This document shows positions 25,991-35,338 of a stretch of 64,000 bases of DNA, one piece after another (the first letter of the stretch is position 1; each line of letters begins with the position of its first letter). The DNA is from Terriglobia bacterium (lineage in GTDB: Bacteria > Acidobacteriota > Terriglobia > Terriglobales > Acidobacteriaceae), in the NCBI GenBank assembly GCA_020073215.1, contig JAIQFO010000008.1:62001-126000 (forward strand). Reading direction: 5' to 3'. Both the position numbers and the translations under genes were made by a program. Below the pieces are notes generated by a model. That model had not been told where the DNA came from, searched no databases, and worked only from the letters and a program-made list of their open reading frames with translations.

Positions 25991-28900
25991 ATGCTTTTGC
26001 CGTTTGTCCGCGAACTCTTCGCGGAGGTGGAACGATTACCTGCCTTCACGCGTGCCGCCTCCCATCTGCGGGAGGGCGCGGGACGGATGAGTGTCACTGG
26101 ACTGTCCCCGGCAGCCAAGGCGCTGATCGTTGTTTTGTTGCGGCGCACGGTCGAGCGTCCGTTCGTGCTGGTGGTGGCCGATAACCGCGCCGCCGAAGAG
26201 CTGCAACCGGTGTTGCGCGCGTTCTGCGAACTGACCGGGGCGGCGGATCCGGATTCAGTCGTGAGTTTGCCCGCCCGCGACGTGCTTCCCTTTCAGAATC
26301 TGTCGCCGCATCCCGAGATTCAGGAAGAACGCGCGACCGCGTTGTGGAAGATTGCCACGGGCCGGGCCGCGATTGTGATCTCACCGGTGACCGCCACCAC
26401 CATTCTTCTGCGCTCTCCCGAGTACTATGCCGACCTGGCGCGGGTTTTGCGTCGCGGCGAGACCTTCGACCTTGAAAAACTACTTGAGCATCTGAACACG
26501 GTCGGCTACAGCGCAACCGATGTGGTGGAAATGCCGGGGCAGTATGCGGCTCGCGGCGGCATTCTGGATGTGTACTCGCCGGAGGCGGATCGGCCGGTGC
26601 GGGTCGAGTTTTTCGGGGACGAAGTCGAGTCCATACGCAAGTTCGACCCGGCCAGTCAGCGGTCTTCGAACCCAGTCGACGAAGCGTTACTTCTGCCGCT
26701 GACCGAGACGCCGGTCACGGAGGAATTGCTCGGTTCCATCAACGCTCGGCTCTCAGGGAAACGCATTACGGGGTCGCCGGAGGTCGTCGAGCAAGCTGTG
26801 CGCGACTCGGGCGCTGGAATCTTTCCCGGCTGGGAGTTCTATGCTCCGGTTGCGGGAGCGGACCGTAGCATTTTCGGTCTGCTCCCGGAAGCGCGCGTGA
26901 TTCTCGACGAGCCCGAAGCCCTGGCGCTGGAACTCGATAAAGTCTGGGCTCGCGTTGAAGAAGCGCACGAGCGCAGCGGAGTGGGCAACCTGGTTCGTCC
27001 CGCCGATCTTTATCTGACGCCGGAAAGCTGGCGTGAGAAAACGGCGGCGCTCCCGGGAGCCGACTTCGAATATCTGGCCGTGGCGCGCGAAGCCGCTGAG
27101 GCCCACGAGAAAAGAACAGAAGCCGCTTTTCTCTCGCAGCCGTCCCCCCGCTTCCACGGCGCGGTGCCGGCGATGATCGAGCAGGTGCAGAAGTTGGTTG
27201 GCGGCGGCACGCAGGTGGTCCTCGCTGTCCCCAACACGGGAGAAGTCGAGCGCCTCGCCGACATGTTCACCGAGTACAACGCTTCGTATCGGCTGGGAAG
27301 CCGCACCCGCGGCGGAGAAAGCTATGCCGACGAAACTTCATATTTTGCCGGCGACGTTTTCACCACCACGCTGCTGAAGGCGTACCTTCCCGACGGTTTT
27401 ATTTTGCCGGAAGCACATCTCGCGATGTTTGGGGCGCGCGATCTCTTCGACGAGTCGGACCTGGTGGCGGCGCGGCCGCAACGGCAGAAATCAAAAGTCT
27501 CGGCCTTCCTTTCCGACTTCCGCGATTTACAGGTCGGTGATTACGTGGTCCACGTGGAGCACGGCATCGGGCAGTATCAAGGGTTAAAAGAAATCATTCA
27601 GGGCGACGGTGCCTCGGAATTCATGCTGCTCGAGTACGCCGAAGCCGCCCGCCTATATGTTCCGCTGACTCGGCTCGATCTGGTGCAGAAATATCGTTCG
27701 GCGGAGGGCGCGAAGCCCGCCCTAAATCACCTCGGCACCCAGGCGTGGGTGAAGACCAAAGCGCGCGTGCGCAAGGCGATGAAGGACATGACCGACGAAC
27801 TGCTCAAACTCTATGCGCAACGCCAGTCCGCGCAGGGCCACATCTTTCCAGCCGACACCGAGTGGATGAAGGAGTTCGAAGATGCCTTCGAATACAACGA
27901 GACGGAAGACCAGGCACAAGCCATCGCCGACGTGAAGCGCGACATGGAGTCGCAACTCCCCATGGATCGTCTGCTCTGCGGCGATGTCGGTTACGGCAAA
28001 ACCGAAGTGGCAATGCGCGCTGCCTTCAAGGCCCTGGGCGACAACAAGCAAGTCGCCGTGCTCGCGCCCACTACCGTGCTCGCCTTCCAGCACTACGAAA
28101 CCTTCAAGCAACGATTCGCGCCGTTTCCGCTTACCGTCGAAATGATCAGCCGCTTCCGGACGCCGAAGCAGGTCAAAGAAATCTTGCAGAGAGTGGAAGC
28201 GGGCAAGGTCGACATCCTGATCGGTACGCATCGCCTGCTGTCAACAGATGTGAAGTTCGCCGATCTCGGCTTGTTGGTGGTGGACGAGGAACAGCGTTTT
28301 GGTGTCCGCCACAAAGAACGCATCAAGCAGATGCGCACGGAAGTCGACGTGCTCACCATGTCGGCGACGCCGATTCCGCGCACGCTGCATATGTCGCTGG
28401 TGGGTCTGCGCGACATGAGCGTGATCGAAACGCCTCCCAAAGATCGCATGGCCATTCAGACGGTGGTTGCGAACTGGGACGAAAAGCTCATTCAGTCGGC
28501 GATCGAACAGGAACTCGACCGCGGCGGCCAGGTTTATTTCGTGCACAATCGCATCGAGACGATCTGGGAGATTGCCGCAAAGATTCAAGCCATGGCTCCG
28601 AATGCCCGCATTGCCGTAGGCCACGGGCAGATGGGCGAAGGGGAACTCGAAAAAGTGATGCTGAAATTCATGCATCACGAAGCCGACATCCTGGTCTCAA
28701 CCACGATTATCGAGAACGGCCTCGATATCCCCCTCTGCAACACAATCCTCATCAATCGCGCCGACCGGCTGGGCTTGTCGGAGCTTTATCAGCTACGCGG
28801 ACGCGTGGGCCGCTCGAACCGGCGCGCCTACGCCTACCTGCTTCTGCCTGCGGAACTTGAGTTGACGCCCATAGCGCGCCGCCGCCTGGCCGCGCTCAAG

Positions 28901-29539
28901 GAATTTTCCGACTTGGGCGCCGGCTTCAAGATCGCTGCCCTTGATCTCGAATTGCGGGGCGCGGGAAATCTCCTCGGCGGCGAGCAGAGCGGCCACATCG
29001 AAGCGGTGGGATTCGAACTTTATACGCAGATGCTGGAGCGCGCCGTGCGTGAGATGAAGGGCGAGGCGGGCGCTGAGGTCACGGAAATCCAGCTCAATCT
29101 TGGCCTTAACATCCGCATTCCGTCCGACTACATAAAAGAGGAGAACCAGCGGTTGCGGATGTATAAGCGTGTGGCGGGCGTCGAGACCGAATCGCAACTG
29201 CACGACGTGCGCGCAGAGCTGATCGACCGCTACGGCGAGACGCCTCGCGCGGTTCGCAACCTGCTTGCGTACGCAGCCCTGAAGCTGCAGGCCATGCGGG
29301 TCGGCGCGAATGCCATTGAGCGCAAGCGCGAATTCATGAGCATCAAGTTCAGCCCGAAGGCCTCGATCGACCCGGGGAAGCTGGCGCGGTTTGTGGCGTC
29401 GCAGCGGGGTACGCAGTTTACTCCGGACGGGACGCTGAAGTTCTCGATCAAGATCGACAGCGCCGAGGGAATATTGCAAACGCTTCGCGATTTGCTGGAA
29501 GAACTGGAAGCGCACGAAGACGCAGTGGGCCAAACCTAA
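25991..29539 (+). CDS. mfd: Transcription-repair coupling factor Mfd
   Basis: A 1182-residue SF2 translocase that removes stalled RNA polymerase and recruits UvrA. N-terminal UvrB-like domains include the VSLPARDVLPFQNLSPHPE segment and GGILDVYSPEADRPVRVEFFGDEVE. The RNAP-interacting domain begins near GDYVVHVEHGIGQYQGL. The motor has Walker A GDVGYGKTE (about residue 664), DEEQ (765-768), SATPIPRTLHMSL, and motif VI QLRGRVGRSNRRAYAYLL. The C-terminal TRCF domain contains NLGLNIRIPSDYI. Length is normal. An in-frame TTG 18 bases upstream is a less likely start. Confidence 0.98.
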   Translation: MLLPFVRELFAEVERLPAFTRAASHLREGAGRMSVTGLSPAAKALIVVLLRRTVERPFVLVVADNRAAEELQPVLRAFCELTGAADPDSVVSLPARDVLPFQNLSPHPEIQEERATALWKIATGRAAIVISPVTATTILLRSPEYYADLARVLRRGETFDLEKLLEHLNTVGYSATDVVEMPGQYAARGGILDVYSPEADRPVRVEFFGDEVESIRKFDPASQRSSNPVDEALLLPLTETPVTEELLGSINARLSGKRITGSPEVVEQAVRDSGAGIFPGWEFYAPVAGADRSIFGLLPEARVILDEPEALALELDKVWARVEEAHERSGVGNLVRPADLYLTPESWREKTAALPGADFEYLAVAREAAEAHEKRTEAAFLSQPSPRFHGAVPAMIEQVQKLVGGGTQVVLAVPNTGEVERLADMFTEYNASYRLGSRTRGGESYADETSYFAGDVFTTTLLKAYLPDGFILPEAHLAMFGARDLFDESDLVAARPQRQKSKVSAFLSDFRDLQVGDYVVHVEHGIGQYQGLKEIIQGDGASEFMLLEYAEAARLYVPLTRLDLVQKYRSAEGAKPALNHLGTQAWVKTKARVRKAMKDMTDELLKLYAQRQSAQGHIFPADTEWMKEFEDAFEYNETEDQAQAIADVKRDMESQLPMDRLLCGDVGYGKTEVAMRAAFKALGDNKQVAVLAPTTVLAFQHYETFKQRFAPFPLTVEMISRFRTPKQVKEILQRVEAGKVDILIGTHRLLSTDVKFADLGLLVVDEEQRFGVRHKERIKQMRTEVDVLTMSATPIPRTLHMSLVGLRDMSVIETPPKDRMAIQTVVANWDEKLIQSAIEQELDRGGQVYFVHNRIETIWEIAAKIQAMAPNARIAVGHGQMGEGELEKVMLKFMHHEADILVSTTIIENGLDIPLCNTILINRADRLGLSELYQLRGRVGRSNRRAYAYLLLPAELELTPIARRRLAALKEFSDLGAGFKIAALDLELRGAGNLLGGEQSGHIEAVGFELYTQMLERAVREMKGEAGAEVTEIQLNLGLNIRIPSDYIKEENQRLRMYKRVAGVETESQLHDVRAELIDRYGETPRAVRNLLAYAALKLQAMRVGANAIERKREFMSIKFSPKASIDPGKLARFVASQRGTQFTPDGTLKFSIKIDSAEGILQTLRDLLEELEAHEDAVGQT

Positions 29540-29550
29540 AGCCTAGCAGT

Positions 29551-29556
29551 TACAAT
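29551..29556 (+). promoter_or_regulatory. Candidate -10 box, galU (leaderless-type spacing)
   Basis: TACAAT lies nine bases before the galU ATG with no ribosome-binding site between. An almost identical string (TTACAATTG, then TCCGCA) precedes the FAD oxidoreductase start at 43075. Confidence 0.4.
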
Positions 29557-29565
29557 TGTTCCGCA

Positions 29566-30486
29566 ATGAAGCCGACGCACGAACGACGAACGAACGACGA
29601 CCGCCGCAAGAACCGGATCGTCCGCAAAGCCATTTTCCCCGCCGCCGGATTGGGCACCCGCTTCCTCCCAGCCACCAAAGCCCAGCCGAAAGAGATGTTG
29701 CCGCTGGTCGATAAGCCGATCATTCAATATGGCGTGGAAGAGGCGCTGGCAGCCGGATGCGACCAGATCATCATCATCACCGGACGCGGCAAGAGCGCGA
29801 TTGAAGATCATTTCGACGTCAGCTACGAACTGGAGAAGATGCTCGAAGAAAAAGGCAAGCACGATCTACTGAAGATCGTGCGCCAGATTTCGGACATGAT
29901 CCACGTGGCCTACGTGCGTCAGAAAGAAGCGCTGGGTCTGGGACACGCCGTGCTCACCGCGCGCGAACTCGTCGGCGACGAACCGTTTGCCACCCTGCTC
30001 GCCGACGATGTCATCGATGCCGAAGTACCCGTGCTCAAGCAGTTGATGAACGTGTACGACGAGAAACAGTGTTCCGTGATCGCGACGCAGGTGGTCAAGG
30101 GGCCCGCGATTTCTTCTTACGGCGTAATCAAAGCGAAACCAGTTGCGGGCTCCGGGGGCAGGCTCTACGAGGTTCTCGATCTGGTGGAGAAGCCGAAGCT
30201 GGCCGATGCGCCTTCGAATCTGGCCGTGATCGGACGCTACATTCTGACGCCGACGGTGTTCGAGACCCTTTCCGATATCAAGCCGGGCGCGGGCGGCGAG
30301 TTGCAGCTTACGGACGGGCTGCGCGGGTTGCTGCAACGCGAAAAGGTGTACGCCTGCGTTTACGAGGGCCGTCGCCACGACGCGGGCGACAAACTCGGCT
30401 TCCTCAAAGCGACGGTTGAGTTTGCGCTGAAGCGCAAAGATCTAGGCGGGGAGTTCCGGGATTATTTGAAAAGCTTGAAGCTGTGA
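29566..30486 (+). CDS. galU: UTP-glucose-1-phosphate uridylyltransferase GalU
   Basis: A 306-residue enzyme making UDP-glucose for envelope polysaccharides. The signature is KAIFPAAGLGTRFLPATKAQPKEMLPLVDKP near residues 20-50. IIIITGRGKSAIEDHFD, the nucleotide segment ADDVID, the VEKP motif and IGRYILTP all match the family. The N-terminal 18 residues are very rich in Arg/Asp/Asn and are encoded by a short GAACGAC-like repeat; homology starts at RIVRKAIFPAAG, so the true start could be a few codons later, though no better start codon is present. Confidence 0.96.
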   Translation: MKPTHERRTNDDRRKNRIVRKAIFPAAGLGTRFLPATKAQPKEMLPLVDKPIIQYGVEEALAAGCDQIIIITGRGKSAIEDHFDVSYELEKMLEEKGKHDLLKIVRQISDMIHVAYVRQKEALGLGHAVLTARELVGDEPFATLLADDVIDAEVPVLKQLMNVYDEKQCSVIATQVVKGPAISSYGVIKAKPVAGSGGRLYEVLDLVEKPKLADAPSNLAVIGRYILTPTVFETLSDIKPGAGGELQLTDGLRGLLQREKVYACVYEGRRHDAGDKLGFLKATVEFALKRKDLGGEFRDYLKSLKL

Positions 30487-30527
30487 GCGACGTTCGCACT
30501 CACATGTCTTCGTCCACTCGGCTCCGC

Positions 30528-31034
30528 TTACTCTTTCATCTTCGCGTTCATTGTTTTTGATTTCTCTTCCACGCCGCGCGCGAGTTTCTCTTTGTGCGCT
30601 GCCAGTTTCTTCGCGATCGCAGCATCCGCGAGCCCCAGGATCTGTGCTACCAGGATTCCAGCATTGGTCGCGCCGGGCTTGCCGATGGCAACGGTTGCCA
30701 CCGGAATGCCCGCGGGCATCTGCACGGTCGCCAGCAGGGAATCCATACCCTGCAGGGAAGTTGAGGGGATGGGGACGCCGATGACCGGCAGGGTGGTGTG
30801 GGCTGCGATGACGCCCGCCAAGTGCGCCGCTCCGCCCGCGCCCGCGATGATCACGCGAATGCCTCGTCCGGCGGCCTTTCTCGCGTAGTCGGCGGTGCGA
30901 TCGGGAGAACGATGGGCCGACGTTACATCCATCTCATAGGGAATCCCGAATTCCTCGAGAGCTTTCCCGGCTTCGCGCATGATCTCCAAATCGGAGTCAC
31001 TGCCCATTACGATCGAAACGAGTGGCTTGGCCAT
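30528..31034 (-). CDS. purE: 5-(carboxyamino)imidazole ribonucleotide mutase PurE
   Basis: A 168-residue class I PurE that converts N5-CAIR to CAIR in purine synthesis. The mononucleotide-binding GSDSDLEIM motif, SAHRSPDR with the catalytic histidine, [18 protein letters not shown], and [25 protein letters not shown] are classic. A PurK partner is not visible in the window. It is followed by a gap with a 33-bp perfect inverted repeat and then purD on the same strand; both are minus-strand purine genes, though the gap makes a single transcript uncertain. Confidence 0.98.
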   Translation of the reverse strand: MAKPLVSIVMGSDSDLEIMREAGKALEEFGIPYEMDVTSAHRSPDRTADYARKAAGRGIRVIIAGAGGAAHLAGVIAAHTTLPVIGVPIPSTSLQGMDSLLATVQMPAGIPVATVAIGKPGATNAGILVAQILGLADAAIAKKLAAHKEKLARGVEEKSKTMNAKMKE

Positions 31035-31075
31035 GATTGTCGTGCATCCATCTTCTGCGAGGTCGTGAATCTAGC

Positions 31076-31156
31076 TTGTCATCCTGAGCGAAGCGAAGGA
31101 CCTGCTTTTCGCGGCGTCAGTACAAAGCAGGTCCTTCGCTTCGCTCAGGATGACAA
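31076..31156. repeat. Perfect 33-bp inverted repeat (TCATCCTGAGCG type)
   Basis: Arms 31076-31108 and 31124-31156 are exact complements around a 15-bp loop. They begin with TTGTCATCCTGAGCG and end with the loop-proximal CCTGCTTT. It is the most perfect copy of the element also seen at 7000-7085, and it lies between purE and purD. Confidence 0.9.
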
Positions 31157-31229
31157 ATTCATACTCAAGACGACAATTCAAATCCAATGACGGTGCAAAT
31201 TCAGTGCCGTGAATTCTTGAGGCGCGACG

Positions 31230-32504
31230 CTAATTCTTCCTCAGCGCTCTCGCCGCAATATCCTTGCGATAGTGCGCGCCCTCGAAGCCGATCTTCGCGC
31301 ACGCTTCATAGGCGCGCTGCACGGCCGTTTCCAGTTCCGCGGCCCGTGCCGTCACCCCGAGCACGCGTCCGCCGGAAGTATAGAAACCTCCCTCACGCTT
31401 CGACGTGCCGGCATGGAAGACTTTTACGCCCTTCAGTTTCGCCGCATCTTCCAGGCCAGTGATCTTCTTGCCCGACTGGTAGGTCCCCGGATAGCCGCCC
31501 GAAGCCATGGCCACGCAGACCGCCGCGTCGTTCGACCATTTGAAATCGCCGTCGCTGGTGCGCCCGTCGATCGACGCCTCCATCGCTTCGACCAGGTCGC
31601 TTTCGAGGCGCATCAAAATCGGCTGCGTCTCCGGATCGCCGAAGCGGCAGTTGAATTCGAGCACCATCGGTCCGCGCGCGGTCATCATCAGGCCGCAATA
31701 GAGGACGCCCTTGTACTCGGCGCCTTCGTCCTTCATACCCGCGACGACGGGCCGCACGATGTGGGCGAGCAGCCAGTCGCGCATCTTCTCATCCACAATC
31801 GCCGGTGTCGTGTAGGCGCCCATGCCGCCAGTGTTAGGGCCGGTGTCGCCGTCGCCCACGCGCTTGTGATCCTGCGCAGCGACCAGCGGCGCCACCCGCT
31901 CGCCGTCGCTCACCACCAGAAACGAGAGTTCGTCGCCTTCGAGGCATTCTTCCAGCACCACCCGCGATCCCGCCTCGCCCAGCATCCTGCCGCTCAGCAT
32001 TTCATTAGCGACGGTCGAGGCCTCGTCCTTGCTCTTGGCGATGACCACGCCCTTGCCGGCCGCCAGTCCGTCGGCCTTCACCACGATCGGCGTGTGGAAG
32101 TGCGGCAGCGCATCGCGCACCTGTTGCGAAGTATCGCAGATCGCATAATGCGCCGTGGGAATGTGGTGGCGTTGCAGAAATTCTTTGGCAAAGCTCTTGC
32201 TGCTTTCAAGCTGCGCGGCGGCCCGGGTGGGGCCGAAAGTGCGCCAGCCTCGCCGCGTGAACTCATCCACCACGCCGAGCATCAGCGGCAGTTCCGGACC
32301 CACGATGGTGAGGTCGGGCTGGATCTGGTTCGCGAGCGCGATCATGGAGTCGAGGCTTTTGACGTCCGCGGCAACGCATTCCGCCTCGTCCGCGATGCCG
32401 CCGTTCCCCGGCGCGCAGTAGATTTTTGTGACCCGCGGCGATTGCCGGAGCTTCCATACCAGGGCATGCTCGCGTCCGCCGCTGCCGATGACCAGGATCT
32501 TCAT
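31230..32504 (-). CDS. purD: Phosphoribosylamine-glycine ligase PurD
   Basis: A 424-residue ATP-grasp ligase that joins glycine to phosphoribosylamine, the second step of purine synthesis. The N-terminal MKILVIGSGGREHAL and YCAPGNGG are diagnostic. GPELPLMLGVVDEF, KADGLAAGKGVVIA, the LEECLEGDELSFLV metal-binding strand and EFNCRFGDPETQPILMRL follow in family order. Homology starts exactly at the ATG at 32504; an upstream TTG in frame is less likely. A long antisense open frame on the plus strand is a codon-bias artefact. Confidence 0.98.
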   Translation of the reverse strand: MKILVIGSGGREHALVWKLRQSPRVTKIYCAPGNGGIADEAECVAADVKSLDSMIALANQIQPDLTIVGPELPLMLGVVDEFTRRGWRTFGPTRAAAQLESSKSFAKEFLQRHHIPTAHYAICDTSQQVRDALPHFHTPIVVKADGLAAGKGVVIAKSKDEASTVANEMLSGRMLGEAGSRVVLEECLEGDELSFLVVSDGERVAPLVAAQDHKRVGDGDTGPNTGGMGAYTTPAIVDEKMRDWLLAHIVRPVVAGMKDEGAEYKGVLYCGLMMTARGPMVLEFNCRFGDPETQPILMRLESDLVEAMEASIDGRTSDGDFKWSNDAAVCVAMASGGYPGTYQSGKKITGLEDAAKLKGVKVFHAGTSKREGGFYTSGGRVLGVTARAAELETAVQRAYEACAKIGFEGAHYRKDIAARALRKN

Positions 32505-32554
32505 AACCGAGACATTCAAGGGTAGGGGCGGAAGCAGACGATGTCAAACGGGAA

Positions 32555-32640
32555 CAGATTGCAGAGGTCAGATTGCAGAGGTTCACTCCCTCGCCGTTTC
32601 AGGTTTCACCTCTGCAATCTAACCTATGACCTCTGACCTT
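32555..32640. repeat. Heptamer-repeat inverted element (copy 3)
   Basis: The left arm 32555-32583 and the right arm 32608-32640 use the same units as copies 1 and 2 (ATTGCAG, AGGTCAG and complements such as CCTCTGA). It sits between the divergent purD and mntR genes. Confidence 0.82.
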
Positions 32641-32660
32641 CCGGCCCTGCAATCTTTCGG

Positions 32661-32688
32661 TTAACTATGCTTAATCCCGCCGTATAAT
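32661..32688 (+). promoter_or_regulatory. Candidate promoter of mntR (leaderless-type spacing)
   Basis: TTAACT (32661-32666) and TATAAT (32683-32688) are 16 bases apart. The -10 lies eight bases before the GTG start at 32697, and no ribosome-binding site is present, so transcription would start at or beside the start codon. Confidence 0.55.
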
Positions 32689-32696
32689 CTGGTCAC

Positions 32697-33365
32697 GTGA
32701 TTACAGTTTCCAAAGAAGACTACCTCAAAGCGATTCTCGAAGCCGAGAGCGAAGGGGAGACGGTCATTTCGGCGACGCTCGCACACTGGCTCCAAGTCTC
32801 ACCTCCGGCGATCACCATGGCCGTGCGCCGCCTGAAGAAAGACGGCCTGGTGCGCGTGCATGCCGGTGGACGCATTCGCCTGACCGCCGCCGGACGAAAG
32901 ATTGCCCGCAAGCTGTCCGTTCGCCATCACCTGATCGAGCGCATGCTGGCCGAACTTTTTGGGATGGAATGGTACAAAGTGCACGACGAAGCGGAACGTC
33001 TGGAGCACGCCGTCTCGCCCGATTTCGAAGCCAGGTTGCTCGCCAAGCTCGGGCGTGGAGTCGCGTGCCCGCATGGCAACCTGACCGAAGTCGAGAGTCC
33101 CGCGAGCCGTCGGCGACGCGGCCTGCTGCTGCTCTCCGAGGCTGAAGTCGGGAAGAACTACATCGTAAACGGGATCTATGAGCGTGATCGGCGCCTGCTG
33201 GAATTTCTGGAAGCCCAGGGCATTCGGCCCAGGGCAAAGCTCAGCTTGCTCCAGAGCAACTACGACAAGACGCTTTCGATTCGGACAAACGCCCGCACTG
33301 TGGTTCTGGGCCGGCCCGCTGCAGACAGAGTGTGGGTCTCTCCACTGCGATACCGCTCCTCATGA
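32697..33365 (+). CDS. mntR: DtxR/MntR-family metal-dependent transcriptional regulator
   Basis: A 222-residue iron-dependent-repressor-family protein. The winged helix (residues 1-65) has EDYLKAIL, ATLAHWLQVSPPAITMAVRRLKKDGLV, and the dimerisation/metal-binding domain has RHHLIERMLAELFG, HDEAERLEHAVS and CPHGNL. A C-terminal FeoA/SH3-like domain follows (about 145-222). The adjacent mntH suggests it senses manganese and represses uptake. GTG start, with a TATAAT immediately upstream. Confidence 0.9.
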   Translation: MITVSKEDYLKAILEAESEGETVISATLAHWLQVSPPAITMAVRRLKKDGLVRVHAGGRIRLTAAGRKIARKLSVRHHLIERMLAELFGMEWYKVHDEAERLEHAVSPDFEARLLAKLGRGVACPHGNLTEVESPASRRRRGLLLLSEAEVGKNYIVNGIYERDRRLLEFLEAQGIRPRAKLSLLQSNYDKTLSIRTNARTVVLGRPAADRVWVSPLRYRSS

Positions 33366-33372
33366 TTTACTA

Positions 33373-33402
33373 TTAACTACAATTAACACCCTGGGGTATA
33401 CT
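33373..33402 (+). promoter_or_regulatory. Candidate mntH promoter with AT-rich operator-like segment
   Basis: TTAACT (33373-33378) and TATACT (33397-33402) are spaced 18 bases. The spacer holds a second TTAAC, giving a TTAAC...TTAAC pattern in an otherwise GC-rich context. This is a plausible MntR target because mntR is directly upstream. Operator assignment is inference. Confidence 0.4.
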
Positions 33403-33437
33403 CTGGTTGACCCAAGGTTCTCTCGGAAGTACGGAAG

Positions 33438-34874
33438 ATGAGAAAGGCAGAAGGACCAAAGGACGCGAATGTACCGGACTGTTCCGGCTCGCCATCGTCG
33501 GGTGCTCCGAGCACCGGCCACGTGTCCTTGGAAGGCGTGCACAGTTCCATCGCGGTGCCGCATCATCAGGCCGGCTTCTGGGAACAGTGGCGGGCTTTCG
33601 TGGGTCCCGCGATTCTGGTCAGCGTCGGCTACATGGATCCGGGCAACTGGGGGACGGACCTGCAAGGCGGCGCTCAATACAAGTACGGGCTCTTGTGGGT
33701 GGTCGGACTCGCCAGCCTGATGGCGATTTTCATGCAAGTCATTTCCGCCCGGCTCGGGGTTGTGACCGGAAAGGACCTCGCGCAATGCTGCCGCGATTGG
33801 TATCCCCAGTGGACCCGTTGGCCCAACTGGCTGATGAGCGAATCGGCCATCGGTGCCTGTGACTTGGCGGAGGTTCTCGGCAGTGCCGTGGCCCTGAACC
33901 TGCTCTTCCATATACCGCTGTTATGGGCGGTCATCATCACTGGTTTAGACGTTCTGCTGCTGCTGGCCTTGCAACGGTTCGGAATGCGCACGATCGAGGC
34001 TGTGGTGCTGTTGTTGATCGTGACCATCGCCGTGTGCTACTTTATCGAGATTTTCGTTCTCCCGCAGACCCAGCCCAGTTTCATGGAAATGGGCCGGGCA
34101 TTGGTTTCGCCGCACTTTCGACAAGCCGGAATCCTTTACCTCGCCATCGGCATCATCGGCGCGACCGTGATGCCCCACAACCTGTATCTGCATTCGGCGC
34201 TGGTGCAGAGCCGCAAGCTGCAGAAGGACGAGCCTTCGATCCGAAGCGCCATCCGCTTCAACACGGTCGACTCCATCGTGGCTCTGGCCATCGCCTTCTT
34301 CGTCAACGCGGCGATTCTAGTGCTTGCGGCGATGGTCTTTTTCGGGAAGCAGAGCGTGACGGCCTCGGGCGGCCACGTGATCACCTTCAGTTCCGATAGC
34401 GATTGGATCCGGATCGCTTATTTGACGCTGGCGCCGTTGCTGGGGACGACTGCTGCAAGCACGCTGTTTGCCGTGGCATTGCTGGCCAGTGGCCAAAGCA
34501 GCACCATCACGGGCACGCTCGCCGGGCAGGTGGTGATGGAAGGCTTCATGCATTGGCGGATCAAGCCGTGGCTGCGGCGTCTCATTACCCGCGCGCTCGC
34601 CATCCTGCCGGCGGTTTTCATCATCGGCTTGCGCGGCGACAGCAGCGTGACCGATCTGCTTACGCTTAGTCAAGTGGTGCTGGCGCTGCAACTTCCCTTC
34701 GCCATGTTCCCGCTGCTGCAATTCACCAGTTCGCGCAAGCGCATGGGGAATTGGAAGAACGGTTGGTTCCTGCTGATCGCGGGTTGGGGCAGTGCTATGC
34801 TGATCACCGCGATGGATATCTATGGCCTGCCGGACTCGCTCAAGGTTGCGTGGCAGGTCATCACCGGCGGATGA
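33438..34874 (+). CDS. mntH: Nramp-family divalent metal transporter MntH
   Basis: A 478-residue proton-coupled Mn2+/Fe2+ importer with 11 predicted membrane helices. The metal-binding motif in helix 1 is YMDPGNWGTDLQGG, with the canonical Asp-Pro-Gly-Asn. The helix 6 motif is ATVMPHNLYLHSALVQSR, carrying the Met and His that favour transition metals. GQSSTITGTLAGQVVMEGF is the conserved loop. The first 45 residues are a hydrophilic Ser/Pro extension longer than usual. It follows mntR by 72 bases and precedes a universal stress protein, a manganese-homeostasis context. Confidence 0.95.
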   Translation: MRKAEGPKDANVPDCSGSPSSGAPSTGHVSLEGVHSSIAVPHHQAGFWEQWRAFVGPAILVSVGYMDPGNWGTDLQGGAQYKYGLLWVVGLASLMAIFMQVISARLGVVTGKDLAQCCRDWYPQWTRWPNWLMSESAIGACDLAEVLGSAVALNLLFHIPLLWAVIITGLDVLLLLALQRFGMRTIEAVVLLLIVTIAVCYFIEIFVLPQTQPSFMEMGRALVSPHFRQAGILYLAIGIIGATVMPHNLYLHSALVQSRKLQKDEPSIRSAIRFNTVDSIVALAIAFFVNAAILVLAAMVFFGKQSVTASGGHVITFSSDSDWIRIAYLTLAPLLGTTAASTLFAVALLASGQSSTITGTLAGQVVMEGFMHWRIKPWLRRLITRALAILPAVFIIGLRGDSSVTDLLTLSQVVLALQLPFAMFPLLQFTSSRKRMGNWKNGWFLLIAGWGSAMLITAMDIYGLPDSLKVAWQVITGG

Positions 34875-34911
34875 CGTCGGAACGGCAACCGACGATAGAA
34901 ACGGAAACGAC

Positions 34912-35328
34912 ATGTACGACACCATTCTGGTGACGTTGGACGGCACGCCGACTGACCGGGCGATCATCGAGCACGTCAAGCAACTCGCGAAGCTGGCGCA
35001 GAGCCGCCTGGTGCTGCTTCATGTGGCCGACGGATGGGCAGCCCGCACCTATGGCCCGGACGCGGTCAGTCCGGAAATCACCGATGACAATGCCTATTTG
35101 GAAAAAGTGCGCGCCGAGTTCCAATCCATCGGCATTCCTGTGCAGGCGGAGCTAGCGTACGGCGAACCCGCGGAGCAGATTATTAAATGGGTCCAGAAGA
35201 AGGGGTGCGATTTGGTGGCCATGAGCACGCACGGACATCGCTTGCTCGCCGATGTCTTCCTCGGCGCCACTGCCACACGAGTCCGGCATAGTATCGACGT
35301 ACCGGTTTTGCTCCTCAAGGCGAAATAG
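34912..35328 (+). CDS. Universal stress protein (UspA family)
   Basis: A 138-residue UspA-fold protein. It begins MYDTILVTLDGTPTDRAI and ends with the ATP-binding loop GATATRVRHSIDVPVLLLK, which follows the G-2x-G-9x-G(S/T) pattern only loosely, so nucleotide binding is likely but not certain. DLVAMSTHGH precedes it. It starts 37 bases after mntH, probably in the same transcript. Single-domain Usp proteins next to transporters often act as small cytoplasmic regulators; here a link to metal uptake is inferred from position only. Confidence 0.92.
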   Translation: MYDTILVTLDGTPTDRAIIEHVKQLAKLAQSRLVLLHVADGWAARTYGPDAVSPEITDDNAYLEKVRAEFQSIGIPVQAELAYGEPAEQIIKWVQKKGCDLVAMSTHGHRLLADVFLGATATRVRHSIDVPVLLLKAK

Positions 35329-35338
35329 ACACCCCTTT

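Noticed and set aside
31272-32525. Plus-strand frame of 417 codons opposite purD
   Set aside because: purD is certain on the minus strand. The opposite frame is His/Arg-rich codon-bias shadow.
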